A program made the position numbers and the translations under genes. DNA of 64,000 nucleotides, taken from contig NC_041003.1 in assembly GCF_004193775.1 (NCBI RefSeq), forward strand, positions 39,499,611 through 39,563,610. Reading direction: 5' to 3'. This DNA is from Glycine soja. Its lineage: Eukaryota; Streptophyta; Magnoliopsida; Fabales; Fabaceae. The stretch's first letter is position 1, and every line of letters begins with the position of its first letter. The notes under the pieces were generated by a model. That model did no database searches, had not been told where the DNA came from, and was given only the letters and a program-made list of their open reading frames with translations. Positions 11,641 to 22,697 of this stretch are shown in pieces.

Positions 11641-14451
11641 CGTGACTTTGCCTTGGGAAATCCTTTTGAGGATGAAACGAAGCACAGAACCAAAAGTGAA
11701 GAAGAAAAAGAAATGAAATTTGTTTTATTTTTTAAACTAATAATAAATATAGTAATTGCCACTGTTCATAAATAAAAGCCGCTGAAATTTGAAATCAAAT
11801 TAAATCTTTTAATATAATTTGAAGACCAAATTGATAACTAAGAAACAAAAAGCTAGCCTACAAATATATTTATTTATGAGCATTCATTTCTGAACATTCC
11901 CCTCGTTTTGAATCTGCTGCCTCTTAAAGGTTATTATTGGACATTTGAATGAAATTAATTTTGTCAAAATTTTGTTAAAGAGAGCTACCAGTTAAATTAG
12001 GAAACTTAACATAATATATTAATTTTTTGTAAAATTAGCCATGAGAGTTCAAAGATCTAAACGACAACTTTAAATATCCATCTTTATGAGTGAAATTTCT
12101 TCAAATCTTGAATAAATGAACAAAAGAAGTAGGCAATATAATCAGCTATAAAGAAAGGAACCAACCTCTATTCTTGGAATTGGATGACCGTGAGTTGTGA
12201 TTTGTCTTTACTTGTCACTATTCCAAATGGTAAGCAATAAACTGAATGTGAGAAAAAAAGAGCAGCTTTAGGAAGAAAGCTGAAATATGTTGGCAAGCTA
12301 AACATGATTTAAGCATATGGATGATGTACTACTAGTCCGAAGAAGACCAAGATCAAGTTAAAAAGCAACAGAATACTGAGAGCATGACGAAAGAAACCAG
12401 AAAACATACTCGATCACAAATGATCCTCCCTGTTTGAGTGTTTGGAATGTAAAAATATCTTAAGTTTATCTTTTTTTAAATTATGTAAAAGCTAATTTAA
12501 AAAAAAAAAGATGATATGTGACCAACTCTGTAAAAGTCTTTCACTGCCTTTGCTTTTATGTTTGCTTGATACATGACAGTGAGATTGACAAGTTTGGTGG
12601 TAGAGGGAGATAATTTGATTCCTTTAATTTTTCAATTTAAGTTGCAGTTTGCATGTGAATTGTATATGTGAGAAAAATGGATTATAAAAGGTTGGCCTAT
12701 CAAACTCAACCTAACAAAAGTGAATTGAAATTTGATTCCATTAGTTTAAAATTTAATAATAATTTTTTGGATCATAATAATATTAAACTTATGATTTTGT
12801 ACCAAAAATGTCAGGCAGGTAAACTTCATAGAGTAGACCCAAATTGAAAAAGACATTATAGTTACAATGCATTGATCTAAAATTAATTTTAATTGAGTTG
12901 TTAAATGTCTAAAAAATATATAAAGGAATTATCTGAATCATAGCTCTCATACTGGAGGTTAGTTTTTCAAGTTGAATACTCGAGCGCAAATCTGATAAAA
13001 TAAATTCAAGCCAAACTAATAAAATAAATTGAAAAGTTCAGTACTAATTTAGTGTAATTTATAAATAAAAAATAAATTTGTGAATCAATTAATTGCCACG
13101 GTAAGTCCCAATTATAGATAGATGATAAAGCTTAATAGTATGTCAGCTCATGCATCATTGGTATGAGTTTTCATGTCTTAATGGAAGCTTAATTATTTAT
13201 TGACTGCAAAATATATTTCCAAACACATTTTTAATAGCATGTGACCAATTAAAAAAATTATATATATTTTAAAATAACTTACATGACTTGATTAGTCTCT
13301 CTCTATATATCTTTCATAATAAAATATGTTTGTTTTTTTATTTATAAAGATAAAAAAATGAGTCTATCAAAATTGTCCAATAAAATATAAGATTTCAGCT
13401 TAAATTTTTTAGTTCAAACTAAATGTAAAATTAAGGTTTTTTTAAATATTAATACTTTTTAAAAATATTAAAATTCAACTTAAAAATAGAGATAAAGGAA
13501 ATAAATTGAAAGAAACAACAAGTTAAAAACACATCTAAATATATCCCCGTAGAATTTAAAAACTCCTAAAACACGGTTGATGAATAATAATCTTCTGGAT
13601 TAGAAGCCTACCTTTTTTTTTTTTTAATAGAAGCCTACCTTTTAATACCTTATAAGCAATATTTGAATAATCTATTTTTATTATCATTTTTCTGGTTGGT
13701 TGACATGCTTCCAAAGAACCCAACAGTTAGTGTGGGAATTTATTGTGCTTGCTATGTCAAATAAGAGAACCAATAAAATGACTAATATCCAACTGAACCT
13801 AAGTTCAAACTAATTGAAGATAAGCTTTTTCATGGTTAAAAATTTTATTTTGAAGTAAACAATATTAATGGGACTTCTTGGTAAAATAGATTTAGAAAAC
13901 ACAGTCAACATTAACCCTTTAATGCCTAAATTATTTATATATAAAAAAAAAAACAAAAGAAACTCCTCCGCATAGTTGTATAAACTTCATCCTCAAAATG
14001 TTTTGATGCCTAATTTGACAGTTTAAACAGACAGACTAGATTGTACTCCTACAAGCATTACGAACCTTAAAAAGATATTCTCAAATTTTTAATTTAAGAA
14101 ATTATTCAGCCCAATCAAAATAAAACTCCAGATATATTCATTTATAATATGGATAAAAATATCAACACAAACAATTAAATGACACAGGACAAAGCTTTAA
14201 TCAACTTTAGGTGTTTATCACTTAAAATCTTCTAGGGATAGCTGGTCCGGAAGCAAAGCTAGTACTTCAGCCTACTCCACAGCAAGGCCCAAGCAAAAAA
14301 CACGCAGACCATCCTAGATGACTGACTTTGCCAATTATTAGAATTTTCAATTAGAATGCGATTTACTTTTATCTGTTATCTGTATGGTTCTGCTTTATAG
14401 CCCGCTGGGAGCTTTGCCTTATAAAGGGAGCCTTTTCAGTTGTAAGAAGGT
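11641..14451. other. AT-rich non-coding interior of the CACTA element
   Basis: I see no convincing exon. The stretch is rich in poly-A/T runs. A short open plus-strand piece near 14229-14318 (LGIAGPEAKLVLQPTPQQGP) has coding-like composition but was not recognised. Confidence 0.35.
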
Positions 14452-14565
14452 TATGAAATGAATGAAGTATTTTCTTTTTATTACCTAGTCTTAGATTAAC
14501 CAAGTGTATATGAAATGAATGAAGTATTTTCTTTTTATTACCTAGTCTTAGATTAACCAAGTGTA
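14452..14565. repeat. Perfect 57-bp tandem duplication
   Basis: Copies 14452-14508 and 14509-14565 are identical by eye and begin TATGAAATGAATGAAG. They follow a TATAAAGGG box at 14420-14428, so this may be a fragment of an LTR or another promoter-bearing repeat. The perfect identity points to a recent duplication. Confidence 0.8.
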
Positions 14566-14917
14566 GCCCTAGATTCTCTACGTGTCAGTGTCACTTTATT
14601 ATGGTCCAACAACCAACACAAACAACTCTACTTACTAATACATGAAATATGAACAGTGAGAGGATGAAATATAAAATTTGCCAAAACCTATGCCAATGTT
14701 CCTTAGACCCGAGCACACATGCAGCTTATAGTCAGAGGCTACTAATATAGAGAGGCAACATTCACATATCATTTAATCTTCTCTCTAACTATTATCAGAA
14801 AAAGGTACAACTAAATTCAGCTTTAGGCATCCCAGGCTTATCAACCCACAAGCAGAATATCTTTTGCACAGTAAGGTGATAAATTTATCAACATATAATA
14901 TGTTTATGTGGAAATAC
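14566..14917. other. No gene seen
   Basis: AT-rich sequence between the 57-bp duplication and the DRG exon. No exon, repeat array or terminus could be supported. Confidence 0.35.
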
Positions 14918-14989
14918 CTGGATTTTAGCTCCACGATATGTGATGACACCTGGGATGCAAGTTAAGGTGGTAAACTCATACGAAGCAAC
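14918..14989 (-). pseudogene. Single exon of developmentally regulated GTP-binding protein (DRG)
   Basis: A 24-codon exon encodes [20 protein letters not shown] followed by AKIQ. It has a TATAG acceptor ending 14990 and a GTATTT donor at 14917. The sequence is the switch-I/G2 region of DRG-type Obg GTPases, just after the P-loop, with the effector Thr in FTTLTCIPG. The P-loop exon before it and the DLPG exon after it are not visible, so it is an isolated exon, probably captured by the CACTA element. Its sense is that of the transposase. Confidence 0.82.
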
Positions 14990-16716
14990 CTATAAACAAA
15001 AACAAGTAAAAACTTCAGAAAGTTCTTTAATGCAAACTAAACTTTAGATAATTTGGAAAATTATTATGCTACCCTCCACCCAAACCCAATACAAAGATAA
15101 AATCACCCTGCATGCACATTATAATTGATTACTTAATGAACATAATGCATAGCCTCTGTTGCATTATTAGAAAGAAAAAGCAGAGCACTCTAATCCTTCT
15201 TCAAATCATACAACAAAACTCAAACGTAACCATCAACAGAAAGCCCAAAATAAGTTAGGAAACAATCTTATACCAAAGTATATAAAAAATACACTAACTG
15301 AAAAGTGAAAAGACATGCATTTTGCTTAGCCAAATACACTGCATACCAGCTGATTAAGCACACACCCACAAAGCATTATCATAAATAATTGTTATTTTAA
15401 TTTTTAATATAATATTAATTATTTTTTCTTTATATTTCTTATAATATTAATGATATAGGTAACAAAAATTAAAAATAAATTAATGATGATAAGGTTAATT
15501 TTATAAAATTGATATTTTTTTCATCTATTTATTAATTTTTCTTTAAAATGTATAAAACAATCTAAGATAACAGTTATGTGAGTCAAATAATTAATATACA
15601 GTAATGTTTTTCTACACATTTCCATACTTCAACAGCCAACAATTTAATTATTATCTATCATTCAATCCTCTTTAGCTTCTTTTACCTTTTCATCTCAAAT
15701 TCTACAATAGTAAATTAAATTTTGTTCATTCTCTTATATTTCCAATCCTTTCATATTATAGTCTGATCCTTGTGAAGCATTGAGAAAATTATAAAAATAG
15801 TTAGCCTCATTTTTTTATTATTTTTATTTATAACCAAAACTCTTGATTTATTTTCTCTACTTTTGTCAAGTTTATATATTTTATGTTCTCCATTATATCC
15901 CAAAATTTTGCTAAAAGTCCGGTCCTTTAAAGGTTTGGATCGATTGTCCCTCATTTACAACTTTTCCTATTTCATTTCTAGCCTTTTGATAACTTACTCT
16001 ATTTTCAGTATTATTGCAATCATGCAGGACCTTAAAATACACTCTTTTTTATTCTTATACTTCCCACTTCTTAACACATATATTCATAATATGGCAATAG
16101 TATGCTATTGAAAAAGATTACTTATCTTTCCAGCCATTTGTAAGAATTACAATAGAATAGGTGCAAACTTTTATATACGCCTTCCAGTAATTTCTACATT
16201 TTACCGGGGAATGAAGTGACATTTGTGCCACCACAATGGGTCTTACAAATAGTATATTAAGTCTCACAACACAAGCAACAGACTCACCATCTTGACTCGC
16301 AAGCTAGCTATTTCAAAACTAAGTACTACTACTATATCAACAAAAAATCATTACTAGCGTGATACTTCTACTGTTTCATTATTCTTAAAAGGTAAATTTC
16401 TTGTTTCCATGCTTGTCATTGGCATCTTAAATAATATCTTATTATGTGTAATCTTTCTTTGTTAATGCACTGTGTTGGAACCTCATGGTAATAGAGTAGA
16501 AAAAATTGACAAGATTGCTATGCTATCATGACAGAGTATTCTATCACCTAAGGCAGTAGTTCCCTATGCAAATAACCTATCCATGGATAAAAATTTGCAT
16601 GCCTTTAGTAGGGTCATAACTCATAATGCATAAAACAAGGACTAGTAATATTTCTCATTGCTGTGTGACTAGGCTACATAAATTTACAGCTTCAAGTTTG
16701 GATATTGATCAGGAAA
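14990..16716. other. AT-rich non-coding stretch
   Basis: I see no supported gene. The open stretches at 15.75-16.1 kb are low-complexity Ile/Leu/Lys frames without motifs. The last ~30 bp before 16717 include a possible splice acceptor (TTACAG) for the zinc-finger exon that follows. Confidence 0.35.
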
Positions 16717-17542
16717 ATGAGCTGGTATGGAGGAGATTGGATGTGTGGTGTTTGCGAGCACATAAATTTCAAGAAGAGGGAAACATGCCAGAGTTGTAGA
16801 TACCCCAAGTATGGGGGAACTGACCCTTCAACCTACAGATACAACAAGACTGAAGCATTAGCAGGGGATTGGTTCTGCAACTGTGGAGCTCATAACTATG
16901 TCAGTAGATCAAGCTGCTATAGATGTGGTGCAATAAAAGATTATTACTGTTCAGGATATGGCACAAAATCTGGAGAATATGGATCTTACACTTTTCCCCT
17001 AGGATGAAAGAATGGAGACTGGCTTTGCCCAAGGTTAGTTCATATTACCATCACTTTTTCACTACTCCAAATAGTATCATTCATTCTTACCCTACATTAT
17101 TTATCATCACATTATCAGCTGCCTCACACTTCAATATAGAGAGCCTGCATTTAATTTGAGACTACAAATACTGACTACATGTCACCAACATACATTCCAA
17201 ACTATCATAAAATGTGAGCAATGTAATTTAATAACATGAGAGAATTTGGACAAAAGGTGCCTATTTGAGATGGAGAATTAGGGCCATGCCAGTAAATACA
17301 CAGTACCGATGTTGGCCAACATGAAAGAGTTCAGTTATTTTTGTTGCACACAAGAAAAAAAAAAAAGAAATATGATACAAATGCTTGTATCCTAATTAAT
17401 TAGTTTCTTCCTAATTCAAAGTATTTCACCTTATTTTCCCTTTTTCTTATGTAACAGAATCGGCTGTGGAGTACATAATTATGCTAGCAGGACAGAGTGC
17501 TTCAAATGCAAAGTGCCAAGGGATTTTGGTGAGAAAGTTTAA
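16717..17542 (+). pseudogene. RanBP2-type zinc-finger protein, nonsense and damaged second finger
   Basis: Exon 1 is 16717-17033 and exon 2 is 17458-17542, joined at GT/AG with frame kept (CCA-AG|A). The product starts MSWYGGDWMCGVCEHINFKK and contains three RanBP2-type fingers: GDWMCGVC..CQSC, GDWFCNCGAHNY..CYRC, and GDWLCPR|IGCGVHNYASRTECFKC. Such proteins bind RNA or ubiquitin. TGA at 17005-17007 stands where the family has Trp before KNGDW. The second finger reads C-N-C instead of a four-residue spacing, so three residues are lost and one zinc site is broken. It ends ...PRDFGEKV. The start is the ATG at 16717, because the open frame upstream lacks an ATG. It may be captured cargo of the CACTA or a separate relic. 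Confidence 0.85.
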
Positions 17543-18126
17543 CTTCTGACGTTTCAACTGTTCTTTGTTGAAAATATTGTATAGATGCTTATTCTTTTTT
17601 TTAAAAAAAATACTATTTAACCTCAATTCCAATGATACATTTATTTTTTCTGTTTCTGGTGGTGCAGAATGAGAAGAAATTTCAGAAGACCTGGAAGATG
17701 AAGAATGCTTATAGCCTTCATATATTTTAAAAATCAAGGTAATCCTATCCCTATTATCCACAAATGCAAATATTACATAATTATTAGAATCCAGAAACTA
17801 GTTCAAATAAAAAGGCACATAAAAGCTGATTATTACAATGTGATACCTGCAGTCAAGAAAAAAATATCGGGTTCCTTTAAAAAAAATAGACACTCAAAAT
17901 TAAAGAAAATAAAAAACTTCAACCCCATCAACATTTTAGCTGGAACCATCCACAAAATTAAAGAGACCCAGTTTCGTTGCTGGAACCAGTAAAGTTGTTA
18001 ACCCTTGCTAACTCCATATGTTAGTTTGTCGTGCCCATGGAAATACCCACAACATGCATAAGTTTTAGTCAAATATTTTAGCTGGTTGAGAAGGTAATGA
18101 AATTGATGAAAAGCACGAGAACATAC
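17543..18126. other. Non-coding, intron side of the CACTA leader
   Basis: AT-rich. Around 17668 an AG acceptor precedes a short A/G-rich stretch that could be a third zinc-finger exon, but this cannot be proved. Confidence 0.3.
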
Positions 18127-18430
18127 CTTGAAGTAACAGTCCCAAAAGGAAAAGCATCAGTGTCCTTGATATGTCTTTCTTTGTGGCTTTTCCTCTTCTT
18201 TGTGGCGTTGGGAGACACTGTGTGATGGGGGTTTTGTTTCCAAGAGATTGCGGTTGAAGGAGAGGGCGGCGTAAGAATGAAACGGCGGCGTAAGACTGCG
18301 GTTGAAGGAGAGGGTGACCACGGATGAGAGAGCGGAGTAAGAACGAAAGAACCTTCGTGGGCTAGGTTAAAAAGTAAAAACATATACAAAGACGGTCTTT
18401 CGTAAAAACGTCGTTGTCTTACTTTCTGAT
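18127..18430 (-). promoter_or_regulatory. Putative first (leader) exon of the CACTA transcript
   Basis: A GC-richer island stands out from its surroundings. It holds a direct repeat of GCGGTTGAAGGAGAGGG (near 18249 and 18299) and, on the minus strand, a donor AAG|GTATGT at 18126. Position next to the 5' terminus and sense match a leader exon for the leftward transposase genes. No TATA box was confirmed. Confidence 0.45.
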
Positions 18431-18611
18431 AATTACAAAATTGCCACCGAAGGACATTCTAAGACGGTCGTCTATAACCGCCTTAGAATGTACGACGTTA
18501 AAGATAAAAATTTTCTCTTTTATTACAAAATTGCCACCGCTTCATATTCTAAGACGATTTTAAACAACCGCCTTAGAACACGCGTCTTAAAAAATGAATT
18601 TTGTAGTAGTG
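18370..18611. repeat. CACTA terminal and subterminal inverted motifs
   Basis: Paired motifs ATTCTAAGACGGT / ACCGCCTTAGAAT recur at about 18455-18490 and 18545-18580 and can form hairpins. The terminus is GTAGTAGTG at 18603-18611. By family knowledge these are transposase binding sites. Confidence 0.75.
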
Positions 18612-18868
18612 TCATTTCTGGCCACAAAGAGGAGGTCACAACAACAGAAATTAAGTCATCAATTAGGGTCGGAATTGGAGGTGAAACTTCTGCCAATGAG
18701 ACTAAAAATCATTTTGACCTCAACAAAGTGTCTGATGGTGTTGAAGAATGTATGTTGGATTTGAATAAATTGCCCGCAGAATGGATGGACTTTGGATTTG
18801 AGAGTGAAGAATTGAATAAAGGAATTAACGAGATGATGAAGATTTACTTAGGATCATTATATTATTAG
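18612..18868 (+). pseudogene. 3' remnant of a host gene with DLN (EAR-like) motifs
   Basis: An open frame begins at the CACTA terminus and runs to TAG at 18868. It contains FDLNKVSDGVEECMLDLNKL followed by PAEWMDFG. Two DLN motifs are present, one as DLNKLP, which fits the DLNxxP form of the EAR repression motif. I cannot identify the protein. The 5' part is separated by the transposon or lies outside the window, so the element may have split this gene. Confidence 0.4.
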
Positions 18869-18975
18869 TTGTAATTTGGAAATTGGTGCTAAAAAATGCA
18901 TGAGAAAAAAATCATTTTTATTTGTCACAATAAATGTTTTAGTGTGGTGATTGCAGTATTAATACTAGGATTAGT

Positions 18976-19262
18976 TCTTAGCCACTAGGAGAGAATTCGT
19001 GTTGCTGTTACTGCAGAGTTGCCGCTATTGCAGAGTTGCCGCTACTGTATTTCATTTACATTTCATTTACCCTTCATTTCATTTGTAACTGAATAACTAA
19101 CTTTCCCTTTTTCATTTTCCATTCTGTATATAAACCATACTTACTGGAAAATAAAGCTTAAGCCGTCTTTGATCATTCCATAAGTTATTTTTCGTTTTCT
19201 TCTCTCTCGATCTCTTTCTCTCTCTCGATACAGCTTCTTTTATTCATTCATTTCAATTTCTG
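18976..19262 (+). repeat. Copia 5' LTR
   Basis: Starts TCTTAGCCACTAGG, ends ATTTCTG, and includes TATATAAACC (near 19134) as a likely TATA box. The ends are not TG..CA. They were set by the 5-bp duplication and by identity with the 3' LTR. Confidence 0.8.
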
Positions 19263-19265
19263 TTA

Positions 19266-19277
19266 TGGTATCAGAGC
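19266..19277 (+). promoter_or_regulatory. Primer-binding site, initiator tRNA-Met
   Basis: TGGTATCAGAGC is the usual plant Copia primer site complementary to initiator tRNA-Met. It lies three bases past the LTR. Confidence 0.88.
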
Positions 19278-19833
19278 TCTTCACCATTGAAGAGCTCTGC
19301 TGCGCACTCGAAGATATCGTTTCAACCTGCTTTCGTCTCTGTTTCGATTTTTGTTTTGATTCATCTCCATTGTTATAGTCATGAGTGAGAGAGATTCACA
19401 AACACCTGGTGTGGATAGCTTTCTTTACTTGCATCTAAGCAAAAATCCAGCGGTATCACTTGTTTCACCAGTTCTTGATTCTTCGAACTATCATTCATGG
19501 AGCAGATCAATGATGACTGCTCTGAGTGCAAAGAATAAGCTTGAATTCATCGATGGAGGTGCACCAGAACCGCTAAAGGCTGATCGAACTTATGGAGCAT
19601 GGAGGCGCTACAACAACATGATGGTTTCATGGATCGTTCATTCAGTATCCATGACTATTAGGCAAAGTATTTTGTGGATGGATAAGGCAGAGGAAATATG
19701 GAAAGACCTAAAATCCAGATATGTGCAGAGTGATCTTCTTAGGATCTCTGATCTCTAGCAAGAGACAGCTTCAATTAGGTAAGGTAACCTTTCAGTTATA
19801 GAGTATTTCACGAAATTGCACATAATTTGGGAT

Positions 19834-22697
19834 TGTAACATCCCATTTTTTCATAAATAAATTTAAGAATTTTTTAGTAAAAATAATAAAAATAAATAAA
19901 TAGAGTAAATAATAGGTCGTAAATGCCCCTAGCTATAAATAGTAACATGCTAGGTTTTTCAAACAGACTCCTCAGCCTCTCATTTTCGTTTTTCCCCTTC
20001 TCCTCTCAAAACCCTTTCTTTTTCCCGCAGCCCACAAAACCTGTCTCAGAAAAACGATGATCTCGAACACATTCACCGTTGGATCGTCGTGACATTTGAG
20101 CACCACGTTCGCAACCCAATTTCGAGCATTCTCACCGTTGGAAATTGCAAAATAATGTATGAGCTTAGAGGAAAACTCTTCGCATTGTAGCTTTTTATTT
20201 TCCCGTAGAAACCCAAAACTGTCTCGGTAAAACTACGATCCCGGTTTTGTTAACCGTTGGATTTTCATGAAATTTGGATATGTTGCTCAAAATTAAATTT
20301 CGCACACTCTCACCGTTGGGATTTGCGAGATAATATTCATGGTAGGAGAAAAAGGAATTTCATGAAGACAGTACAAGCGGAGGCTTCAATCTCTTCTCCG
20401 TCTCTCTGACGTTCGAGAATTCTATCGGAGCAGTCGGAGGAAAAACTTGAGGAATCTCAGGGAACCGCTATAGATGCCGCTATCATTGTCGGAAGACACG
20501 TGAGTCCTCTTAGAGGTAAGGGATGAGTTATTCACAATTGGGAACTAGTGAGAACATGTGTAGGGATCCTTAGAGATATCAATTGGAATGGGTTTTTGAG
20601 TGTTTTTGCAATTTCATTTTATCCTTATAATTATTACAGTGAATTATATATGTTTGACAGATCAATTGTTGTGAAATTGATATGTTATTATCTGGAGCGT
20701 GAACCCTATAAATTGAGTACTTTTTCTAATTAATATGAATTGATAAAATAAAGTAAGGAGAAATTTAGGGAGAGATATTGATTTTGTATTTTCTCTTTTT
20801 CTTGTTGTTTAGGTTTTTATATATAAATTAAAAAATTAATATCATAATTGAAACTGACCAAAGTGTTCATATAATTATTTAGAATTTGTGCATTGAAAGC
20901 TTACTTTGAAATTTGTGATTTAATATGATGTATGCTAGTTTATATATATAGAGGTAGTTATTTATATTAATAATTTATGTAAATAATATTGTAGAGTGTT
21001 ATAGTATGATTCCAAAAATTATTAAGTGTTGGAGTTTGAGAATATTATGGTTAAATTTTATGAACATGTGTATGTTGTACCTTATGAATATCATTGGGAA
21101 TGTTATGAGATGGTTGATGTGATGTTATGAGATGTTAAAGTGTGGACATGATATTCGATTGTGAATAAGTGGATGTGTTAACATTTGATGTTACATTAAT
21201 TATATCGTGAGCTATGAATTATACAATAACCCGACCAGTGTTTATGTGCAGTATTAAAGAGAAAGTGTAGGTTCCTAGTTAGGAACCAGTGTTAAATTGT
21301 AGCTCAATTGTGTTAAACATGTTTGAAACATGAGTGTGAGGTCGTGGTATTTTATAATTCATGAGCAGTGCTTATAAATGAAATATGTGATGAATTGTGG
21401 AATGATATGTTGCCTTGAGATTATAATATTGTTATTGAGATTGAGTAAAAGTGTAAAGTAGAACAGGTGTTGAATTGTGAGATATGTGAAAACATGTGAT
21501 GGTGGATTGTGACATTATGAGATGTGAAATTGTGAATGAGTTTTGGTTGTGAGTAAGTGTGTGATTAACTCTTGATGTGACATTATTTGTGTTGTAAGCT
21601 GTGAATTGTACAATAACCCGACCAGTGTTATCTTGAGAAAAGTATAAATGCGCAGTGTTAAAGAGAAAGTGTAGGTTTCCTATTTAGGAACCAGTGCTAA
21701 ATTGTAGCGCAATATGTTGTACGTGCTTAAGACACGAGTGTGAGGTCGTAGGTATTGTATAATTCACTAGCAGTGTCTGTGTGCTAAAATGATTTTAGGG
21801 GTTGGACCTAAATCAGGAGGGAGAGGCCCTGACGGACTCTTCGGAGTGTAGGCCTTGGGGGTCACCGGGTTTGAGTGCTCCTTTAAGCCTATGCTGATCC
21901 CATATGGTTGGAGCATTCTCGCAAAATATCGTGACCCTGACTGGTCTCCTTATGATCTTACTTAGTGAGAGTGACCTGACAAACCCATTGTGTGGTGTGT
22001 CTTGTTATGTACTCCTAAGCGCCCCAGGGTGGTTTTTCACTGACATGGTACCACATTGCATATAGGCTTGAGTCTTAGCATAACTGTCTCATGCGCTTGC
22101 TAATTGTTTATTATGAAATTGATGTGTTATTATGTCTTGATCAGAGAATGTGATTTTTGTGTAATGTGATTGATGATTGAAAAGTGTGATTGATGGATGA
22201 AAAGTGAACTTTGAATGACAAAGTGGTGGAATTACGTGAATTACGTGTAAGTAAATTTTATTTAGTTTATATGATATATATATCTAGTTGTCTTGTTTCT
22301 CTATTAGTTAGGAATGTGATAACTCACTCCCCGTGTGCTGTTTGTGTTTGAATCCTGTGATGATCTTGAACTTTGTGTTCGGGGGAGCAGACGACTAGGT
22401 GAATTGATTTAAGGAATCTTGTGTTGAAGGACGTCGAGACACAACGCTCTGATAGGATGTGACATTGGGATATAGGGTTTTATATTAATTGTATGAAGTC
22501 TTAGACGGTCTTGCTTAAATCGAGATAACTTTATCATTTATTTGGACAAGTTTGAATATGATGTAGAAGAAAGTGAATGTGAGCCTTTTATCCCTTTGAA
22601 AAACTTGTATTTACAAATGTAAAAAAAAATGCTATTAATTAATATTTGGATTTTTATTCCTTTATCAGTATATATGTGAGGGGTAGAGGGTGTCACA
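19834..22697. mobile_element. Solo LTR (probably Ty3/Gypsy) inserted in Copia gag
   Basis: The insert begins TGTAACATCCC, ends GGTGTCACA (TG..CA) and is flanked by GGGAT on both sides (19829-19833, 22698-22702). It is 2864 bp long and has no coding region, primer site or second LTR, so it is best read as one long LTR left after recombination. It contains a promoter-like CTATAAATAG near 19934 and two diverged copies of a ~110-bp segment starting ATAACCCGACCAGTG (near 21226 and 21613). The Gypsy assignment rests on length and end sequence only. Confidence 0.85.

Larger units (their letters stand above)
1..18611 (-). mobile_element. Large CACTA (En/Spm-type) element, right terminus at 18611, left end outside window
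   Basis: The right end is recognised by a terminal TTTTGTAGTAGTG whose last base is 18611. It is preceded by ~240 bp of subterminal inverted motifs (ATTCTAAGACGG / CCGCCTTAGAAT). The coding units inside (TNP2 transposase, Transposase_24-Ulp1 gene) read leftward, which fits a 5' end at 18611. No CACTA terminus was found in bases 1-3500, so the left end should lie before the window. That all of 1-18611 is one element is inference, because smaller insertions could be nested in it. Very large CACTA elements with captured host gene fragments are established in soybean. The 3-bp target duplication would be 18612-18614 (tca), but its partner is not in view. Confidence 0.6.
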
